A stretch of DNA of 51,081 nt, taken from an uncultured Rhodospirillaceae bacterium (GTDB lineage: Bacteria > Pseudomonadota > Alphaproteobacteria > Rhodospirillales > Magnetospirillaceae). The DNA is taken from the NCBI GenBank assembly GCA_903941105.1, contig CAJANL010000034.1, positions 1 through 51,081 on the forward strand, written 5' to 3'. Made by a program: the position numbers and the translations under genes. Positions 46,207 to 51,081 of this stretch are shown here, in pieces; position 1 is the stretch's first letter; each line of letters starts with the position of its first letter. Under the pieces are notes generated by a model. The model made no database searches. It saw only the letters and a program-made list of their open reading frames with translations, and had not been told where the DNA came from.

Positions 46207-46868
46207 GCCGCTTCCTCGAAATCGTCCGCCGCGACCTGCGGCTGGCGCTGCGCCAGGGCTCGGACAGCGTCATGGTGGTGACGTTCTTCGTGCTGACGGT
46301 GGTGCTGTTCCCGTTCGGCATCGGCCCCGAGGTCAATATCCTGGAGCGGGTCTCGGCCGGAGTGCTGATGGTCACCGCCCTGCTGGCCTCGATGTTGTCG
46401 CTGGATCGCCTGTTCCAGGCCGATTACGAGGACGGCTCGCTGGAATTGCTGGTGCTGACCCCGGCGCCGTTGAGCGTGGTGGTGGCGGCCAAGGTGACGG
46501 CGCACTGGTTGACCACCGGTCTGCCGCTGTTGCTGGCGGCGCCGGTGCTGGCGGTGCTGCTGCACATGAACGCCGACGGCTTCGGCACCCTGCTGCTGGC
46601 CATGGCGCTGGGAACGCCGACCCTGTCGCTGGTGGGCGCCGTCGGCGCCGCCTTGGTGCTGGGCGCCCGCCGCGGCGGCGTGCTGCTGTCGCTGCTGATC
46701 CTGCCGCTCTACATCCCGGTGCTGATCTTCGGAGTCGGCGCCATCGACGCCGCGGTCACCGGGCTGTCCACCGGGCCGCACCTGCTGATCCTGGCCGGCA
46801 TCCTCGCCGCCGCCCTGCCGCTGGCCCCCTGGGCGGCCTCGGCGGCGCTCAAGCAGGCGCTGGAGTAG
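46203..46868 (+). CDS. ccmB: Heme exporter protein CcmB
   Basis: A 221-residue inner-membrane partner of CcmA with six hydrophobic helices, starting FLEIVRRDLRLALRQGSDSV with the family pattern VVTFFVLTVVLFPFGIGPE, SLDRLFQADYEDGSLELLVL and ILPLYIPVLIFGVGAI. The ATG overlaps the ccmA stop. ccmC, usually next, is not here; the next gene is ugd on the other strand, so ccmC must be elsewhere. Confidence 0.95.
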   Translation: MSRFLEIVRRDLRLALRQGSDSVMVVTFFVLTVVLFPFGIGPEVNILERVSAGVLMVTALLASMLSLDRLFQADYEDGSLELLVLTPAPLSVVVAAKVTAHWLTTGLPLLLAAPVLAVLLHMNADGFGTLLLAMALGTPTLSLVGAVGAALVLGARRGGVLLSLLILPLYIPVLIFGVGAIDAAVTGLSTGPHLLILAGILAAALPLAPWAASAALKQALE

Positions 46869-46873
46869 GGGTA

Positions 46874-46926
46874 ATTCAGCCGCCCTTGCGGCGGCGGCCA
46901 AGGGCGCGGATGCGCCCGCCCGGCGA
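46874..46926. repeat. GC-rich hairpin repeat, family F copy 1 (between convergent ccmB and ugd)
   Basis: Contains CCGC-CCTT-GCGG (46880-46891) and the perfect hairpin GGGCGC-GGAT-GCGCCC (46902-46917). The reverse complement matches 16873-16900 over most of its length. Likely a bidirectional terminator or transcript-end hairpin. Confidence 0.65.
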
Positions 46927-46937
46927 GGGGCAATGGC

Positions 46938-48242
46938 CTACGGGCGGCCGATGCTGCTGTAGGTGAAGCCCGCCGCCCGCATCTCGTCGGGGATGTAGAG
47001 ATTGCGCAGGTCCACCACCGCCGGCGACCTGAGCAACTGTTTGACCCGCTTGAGGTCGAGGGCGCGGAACTCGTTCCATTCGGTGACGATCACCAGGCAG
47101 TCGGCGCCCTCCATGATCGAATAGGCGTCGTCGCGATACTCGATCTCGGGCAGCAGCTTCCTGGCCTCGGCCATGCCCTCGGGGTCATAGGCGCGCACGG
47201 TGGCGCCGGCAGCCTTCAGGGCGGGAATGATGTCGAGCGAGGGGCTGTCGCGCATGTCGTCGGTGTTGGGCTTGAAGGTCAGGCCCAGCACCGCCACCGT
47301 CTTGCCCTTGACCGAACCGCCGCAGGCGGCGACGACGCGTTCGGCCATCTGCTTCTTGCGCTCGTCGTTGACCGCCACCACCGTCTCGATGATGCGCAAG
47401 GGGGCGTGATAGTCGCGGGCGGTGCGCACCAGCGCCAGGGTGTCCTTGGGGAAGCACGACCCGCCGTAGCCGGGGCCGGGGTGGAGGAACTTCTTGCCGA
47501 TGCGGCCGTCGAGCCCGATGCCCTTGGCGACGTCGTGCACGTCGGCGCCCACCTTCTCGCACAGGTCGGCGATCTCGTTGATGAAGGTGATCTTGGTGGC
47601 GAGGAAGGTGTTGCCGGCGTACTTGATCAGTTCGGAGGTGCGGCGCGAGGTGAAGACGATGGGCGCCTCGATCAGGTACAGCACCCGGTAGATCTGCTTC
47701 ATCACGGCGCGCGCCCGCTCGGAGTCGGTGCCCAGCACCACCCGATCGGGACGCATGAAGTCGTTGATGGCCGAACCCTCGCGCAGGAATTCCGGGTTGG
47801 AGACCACGTCGAACTCGGCGTCGGGTCGGCGTGCCCGGATGATTTTTTCCACCTCGTCGCCGGTGCCCACCGGCACGGTCGACTTGGTGATGATCACCGT
47901 ATAGCCGTCCATGGCGTCGGCGATCTCTTCGGCGGCGCCGTAGACATAGGACAGGTCGGCATGGCCGTCGCCGCGCCGCGACGGCGTGCCCACCGCGATG
48001 AATACCGCGTCGGCGTCCTTGACGGCGGCTTTCAGGTCGGTGGTGAAGGACAGCCGCCCGGCCTTGACGTTGGAGGCCACCAGCTCGTCGAGGCCCGGCT
48101 CGTAGATGGGCATGACGTTCCGATGCAGCAGCTCGATTTTTCCGGCGTCCTTGTCGACGCAGGTGACCTGGATGCCGAACTCCGAGAAGCAGGTCCCCGA
48201 CACCAGGCCCACATAGCCGGTGCCGATCATGGCGATGCGCAT
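46938..48242 (-). CDS. ugd: UDP-glucose 6-dehydrogenase
   Basis: A 434-residue enzyme that oxidises UDP-glucose to UDP-glucuronate with two NAD+. N-terminal Rossmann motif GTGYVGLV (7-14). The catalytic Cys263 is in GYGGSCFPKD, and STVPVGTGD and NPEFLREG are the family's substrate motifs. The C-terminal domain has LGLTFKPNTDDMRDSPS. ATG 48242 has GGGGAAAG upstream. It follows galU by 19 bp on the same strand; galU product is its substrate, so the pair makes UDP-glucuronate for surface polysaccharide. Confidence 0.96.
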   Translation of the reverse strand: MRIAMIGTGYVGLVSGTCFSEFGIQVTCVDKDAGKIELLHRNVMPIYEPGLDELVASNVKAGRLSFTTDLKAAVKDADAVFIAVGTPSRRGDGHADLSYVYGAAEEIADAMDGYTVIITKSTVPVGTGDEVEKIIRARRPDAEFDVVSNPEFLREGSAINDFMRPDRVVLGTDSERARAVMKQIYRVLYLIEAPIVFTSRRTSELIKYAGNTFLATKITFINEIADLCEKVGADVHDVAKGIGLDGRIGKKFLHPGPGYGGSCFPKDTLALVRTARDYHAPLRIIETVVAVNDERKKQMAERVVAACGGSVKGKTVAVLGLTFKPNTDDMRDSPSLDIIPALKAAGATVRAYDPEGMAEARKLLPEIEYRDDAYSIMEGADCLVIVTEWNEFRALDLKRVKQLLRSPAVVDLRNLYIPDEMRAAGFTYSSIGRP

Positions 48243-48261
48243 GACGCTGTCTTTCCCCTGA

Positions 48262-49134
48262 TTAGATCTTGAACTGGCCGAGCGCTTCGCGAACAGCGGC
48301 ACTCATGTCGTCGCGTTCGAGGGCGAAGGCAATGTTGGCTTCCAGCCAGCCCACCTTGTCGCCGCAGTCGAACCGCTTGCCCTCGAAGCGCAGGCCGTGG
48401 AACGGCACCATGCCGATGGTCTGGGCGATGGCGTCGGTCAACTGGATCTCGCCGCCTGCTCCCTTCTCCTTGCGGTCGAGCACCTCGAACACCGCCGGGT
48501 GCAGGATGTAGCGGCCGATGATGGACAGGGTCGAGGGCGCCACTTCGGGGTCGGGCTTCTCCACCAGGCCCTTGGCCTTGGCGATGCGGCCGTTGTCGAA
48601 TTCCACGTCGAGGATGCCATAGCGCTTGGTGTGCTCGCGCGGCACGTCGGAGACCGCGACCACATGGCCGCCGACCTCGGTATGCACCGCCACCATCTGC
48701 TTGAGGCAGGGGGTGCGGGCGAGGATCAGGTCGTCGGGCAGCAACACCGCGAAGGGCTCCTCGTCCACCAGGTCGCGGGCGCACCACACGGCGTGGCCGA
48801 GGCCCATGGGCTCCTGCTGGCGGGTGTAGCTGATCTGGCCCGACTTGGGCATCCAGCTGGTGACCGCCTCGACCAGATCGAACTTGCCGCGCTCCTTCAG
48901 GGTGCGCTCAAGGTCGGGGTTGTGGTCGAAATGATCTTCGAGCGCTGCCTTGCCGCGGCCGGTGACGAAGATGAAGTGCTCGATGCCGGCGGCGGCGGCC
49001 TCTTCCACCGCGTACTGGATCAGCGGCTTGTCCACCACCGGCAGCATTTCCTTCGGCATGGCCTTGGTGGCGGGCAGGAAGCGAGTGCCCATGCCGCCGA
49101 CCGGAAAAACCGCCTTGCGTACGCGACGCGCCAT
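48262..49134 (-). CDS. galU: UTP-glucose-1-phosphate uridylyltransferase
   Basis: A 290-residue nucleotidyltransferase making UDP-glucose. The N-terminal signature GGMGTRFLPATKAMPKEMLP is intact, with KPLIQYAVEEA, the UTP site QEPMGLGHAV, VLLPDDLI, and the sugar-binding VEKPDP. Two adjacent ATGs occur (49137 and 49134); 49134 has the better 7-nt spacing to GGAG. It heads a two-gene operon with ugd. Confidence 0.96.
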   Translation of the reverse strand: MARRVRKAVFPVGGMGTRFLPATKAMPKEMLPVVDKPLIQYAVEEAAAAGIEHFIFVTGRGKAALEDHFDHNPDLERTLKERGKFDLVEAVTSWMPKSGQISYTRQQEPMGLGHAVWCARDLVDEEPFAVLLPDDLILARTPCLKQMVAVHTEVGGHVVAVSDVPREHTKRYGILDVEFDNGRIAKAKGLVEKPDPEVAPSTLSIIGRYILHPAVFEVLDRKEKGAGGEIQLTDAIAQTIGMVPFHGLRFEGKRFDCGDKVGWLEANIAFALERDDMSAAVREALGQFKI

Positions 49135-49137
49135 CAT

Positions 49138-49759
49138 CGAACTCCTTCGTAGTCAGGCCACCCACGGGGCCGGCCATGTTTTGCCATGCCCGCGCCCGGG
49201 AAGCAACCGGGCGGATCGGATGGTAAGATGCTACCCTTCCGACGCGACGTAAACGACCGGCTCAAGTGGCGTTGGCGAAGGCAACTCATCAGCCAGCCCA
49301 GGGCACGTGTCGCACGTCCACATTTCGGCGGAGCCGCCATTCCACCAAACCAATTTCGATCCAGTTCGGCCCCGGACAAAATTAAGTCAACCGTCTCACA
49401 TCCAACCCATGGTTTGCCAACTTCAGAGCGGAGTGGGCGGCAAAGCGACGAAGGCTGGAGAATTCCATCAAAACTATATGGAGCGTTATATTAACGGGTT
49501 TACCCAGGGCTGTTCAATGCCGATCGAGTTGTATTATACAAGGATAGGATCGAGGGTCAGAGCACCGCTCCAAAGGGCTTGCGCAACGTTGGTGATGCCA
49601 CTGTTGCGCATGGGGTTGAGGGCGAGGCTGCGGGCGTGGGCCATATCGCTGAACGAGACGGTCTTCACCGCCATGGCCCAGGCCTGGGCCGTCATCGCAG
49701 CCGGGGTCGCCGGGTACGACACCGCCGGGCCGCACTCGGCAACGGGACATGACCCGAAC
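49138..49759. other. Intergenic region upstream of galU
   Basis: About 620 bp. It contains a CGCCCGG...CCGGGCG hairpin at 49192-49213. Beyond about 49320 it is AT-richer. Short frames exist on both strands at 49307-49774 (plus) and 49534-49722 (minus), neither with a ribosome site nor a recognised product; I do not call them. Confidence 0.5.
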
Positions 49760-50788
49760 CTAACGCCTTGCTGAAATTACCTTGTAGAGGGAATTCTCCT
49801 GCAGGACGCTGAATGAGCTGAAGTTGGAATTCAGTGTCGCTTCGTAGGGCAATTGCCGATTGGCGACAAGAATCAGTCTGCCGCCGGCAATCAGTGATTT
49901 GGCGGCCGACGTGATAAATTTTCGCCCCAGTTCGATGTCCACGGCCTTGCCTTCATGGAATGGCGGGTTCGTCACCACTGCATCGAAGGCGGCCTCCGGC
50001 AGACCTTTCGCGACATCATGCCAGTGAAAGCCAAGTCTGGTGGTGACGGCAACGCGCCCCAGATTGGTCTTTGCCGCCTCCAGGGCAAGCCATTCGGCCT
50101 CATACAGGTCCAGGGAGACGATGTCGCTGTGACGCTCCATGAGCTTCAGCGACAAATATCCCCATCCTGCGCCCAAATCAGCCACCCGCCCGTGCAAATC
50201 ACCGGGCAGGTGTTCGGCCAGCAGGGCCGACCCGGCATCGACCTTGTTCCAGTTGTACACCCCTGGTCGGGACCAGCAGCCAGTGCCCGGAACGATCTGC
50301 AGGCGGCCGCCATCAACCCATTGCGAAATCTCCGGGGGAACATCGTCGCTGCGCACTCCCCACAGTATCTTGCAGTGATGCTTGGAAAGAGAGGATGGTT
50401 CGGCGATCACAGACTTGAAGGCGCGCTCGATGGAAGCGATGCCTACGTCCTTGCCGCCGGCACAGACCAAAGTGCCGCCGGGACGGAGTGCCGCCCATGC
50501 TCGCCCCAGGTTTGAAAGGTTCTCCATCTTGTGCTTCGTGATCAAGCACAGGCCAAGGTCGAAGCCGTCCCCAGCGAGATCGTGCTCCACTCGAAAGCCC
50601 GCGTCCCGCAGCCTGTCGTAGGAGGGCTTGAAGCTTTGCACGCACAAAAGTGCCTTCTGCCACTTATGGGAGATGGCTGGTAACACTTCAGCACGCATAT
50701 AGAAGCCTCTGACTGGTTCGACAGGTGAGGCGACAAAGCGGTCAAGAGTGTAAAACAGGGCTCTTGCGGCGTCGGATGCAGATTTCAT
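49760..50788 (-). CDS. RsmC/RlmG-family class I methyltransferase
   Basis: A 342-residue two-domain methyltransferase resembling 16S rRNA guanine-N2 methyltransferase RsmC. The C-terminal catalytic domain has SAM motif I VADLGAGWGYLSLKLM, SLDLYEAEWLALEAAKTNL and the catalytic motif VTNPPFHEG; the N-terminal half is a degenerate copy (LLCVQSFKPSYDRLRDAGFR), as in RsmC. ATG 50788 fits. rRNA guanine methylation is inferred from the NPPFH motif; RlmG or another nucleic-acid target is possible. Confidence 0.85.
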   Translation of the reverse strand: MKSASDAARALFYTLDRFVASPVEPVRGFYMRAEVLPAISHKWQKALLCVQSFKPSYDRLRDAGFRVEHDLAGDGFDLGLCLITKHKMENLSNLGRAWAALRPGGTLVCAGGKDVGIASIERAFKSVIAEPSSLSKHHCKILWGVRSDDVPPEISQWVDGGRLQIVPGTGCWSRPGVYNWNKVDAGSALLAEHLPGDLHGRVADLGAGWGYLSLKLMERHSDIVSLDLYEAEWLALEAAKTNLGRVAVTTRLGFHWHDVAKGLPEAAFDAVVTNPPFHEGKAVDIELGRKFITSAAKSLIAGGRLILVANRQLPYEATLNSNFSSFSVLQENSLYKVISARR

Positions 50789-50831
50789 TTCACGCAGCGT
50801 ATTTTACCCCAGTTCGTCCACCCGGCGGTTT

Positions 50832-50960
50832 TAGCAGGGTGCGGAAAAACTCAACTTTTCTTTCGTCATTCCCGCGAAGGCGGGAATCCATGCATCCGGC
50901 AGCACAGCATATGGGGGCAAATGCCAGTCCTTGCCCCAACATGGCCCCCCGCCTTCGCGC
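50832..50960. repeat. MITE-like element, copy D, interrupted by an IS
   Basis: Reverse-orientation copy starting TAGCAGGGTGCGGAAAA at 50832. It matches copy B until GCCTTCGCG at about 50960, then homology stops and the 3' end of an IS begins. About 45 bp of the element, including its second inverted end, is missing here and may lie beyond the IS outside the window. Confidence 0.85.
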
Positions 50961-50968
50961 TAGTCGAT

Positions 50969-51081
50969 TCACACATCGCGGACGTTCCAGCCGATGACGA
51001 TGGCTTGGAAGACTTTGAGCCCCTCGGCCATCGTTATCGGGCCGGGCTTTGTTCTGGGATACCCGTCCCATCCGCCGAGGC
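50969..51081 (-). CDS. IS4-like transposase, C-terminal end (partial, runs off window)
   Basis: The last 37 codons of a transposase: LGGWDGYPRTKPGPITMAEG then LKVFQAIVIGWNVRDV and a stop. The pattern LGGW-x-GY...KPGP-x-T-x-x-x-GL resembles the end of IS4-family DDE transposases. The rest lies beyond 51081. About 8 bp separate its stop codon from the disrupted repeat, so the IS end is at about 50961. Confidence 0.65.
   Translation of the reverse strand, partial: LGGWDGYPRTKPGPITMAEGLKVFQAIVIGWNVRDV

Noticed and set aside
49307-49774. Overlapping plus (155 codons) and minus (62 codons) frames upstream of galU.
   Set aside because: Neither has a ribosome site or a recognisable product, and the two compete for the same DNA.

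Overview
The window is GC-rich, densely coded bacterial chromosome. Gene content suggests an alphaproteobacterium of the Rhodospirillales, probably Magnetospirillum-like. This is inferred from a B12-dependent class II ribonucleotide reductase, AcnB next to ccmAB, a dnaN-recF-gyrB block without dnaA, an alphaproteobacterial-type REP palindrome and the general protein style. There is no rRNA or tRNA to confirm the taxon, and no CRISPR array was seen.

Layout. 0-9.3 kb: Lon-like protease with a small zincin, pterin dehydratase, an alanine-rich orphan, an Xre regulator, a DnaA-box-like cluster leading into nrdJ, a transposase scar, an ornithine decarboxylase, and a divergent lysine-rich ribbon-helix-helix protein with a good sigma70 promoter. 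9.6-16.8 kb: arsenate reductase, a large MscS channel, a methyltransferase-like orphan, recX, an ABC permease without its ATPase, and a CHASE-PAS histidine kinase. 17-21.8 kb: replication and repair genes dnaN-recF-gyrB on the minus strand. 22-30.4 kb: a surface-polysaccharide cluster (four glycosyltransferases, an AsnB amidotransferase, a flippase), then a lipoprotein and slyX. 30.7-34.2 kb: accessory island with a YjfB-like protein, two exported caspase-fold proteins and the remains of a diversity-generating retroelement (DGR). 34.6-42.4 kb: an unknown gene, map, sfsA, a methyltransferase, comF, two tiny genes and a second-type EF-G. 42.7-51 kb: acnB, ccmAB, the galU-ugd pair for UDP-glucuronate, an RsmC-like methyltransferase and the tail of an IS transposase.

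The most interesting region is 30.8-34.2 kb. A 710-residue exported protein joins a caspase-like protease domain, an SH3 domain and a C-terminal formylglycine-generating-enzyme (C-type-lectin-type) fold. Its last 41 codons look like a DGR variable region. A perfect 8-bp stem / 4-nt loop hairpin lies across its stop codon, where DGR target-recognition hairpins sit, and a truncated avd-like reading frame follows. No reverse transcriptase or template repeat is in the window. This is therefore either a trans-served target or the remnant of a broken DGR. A second, truncated caspase paralogue lies just downstream.

The window is also rich in small non-autonomous repeats. Four copies of a ~175-bp MITE-like element carry terminal inverted repeats and TA flanks. 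One 184-bp MITE has a 10-bp target duplication and has rewritten the end of slyX. There is also a REP palindrome, a hairpin family found only between convergent genes, and an 18-bp tandem repeat that extends the N terminus of RecF.
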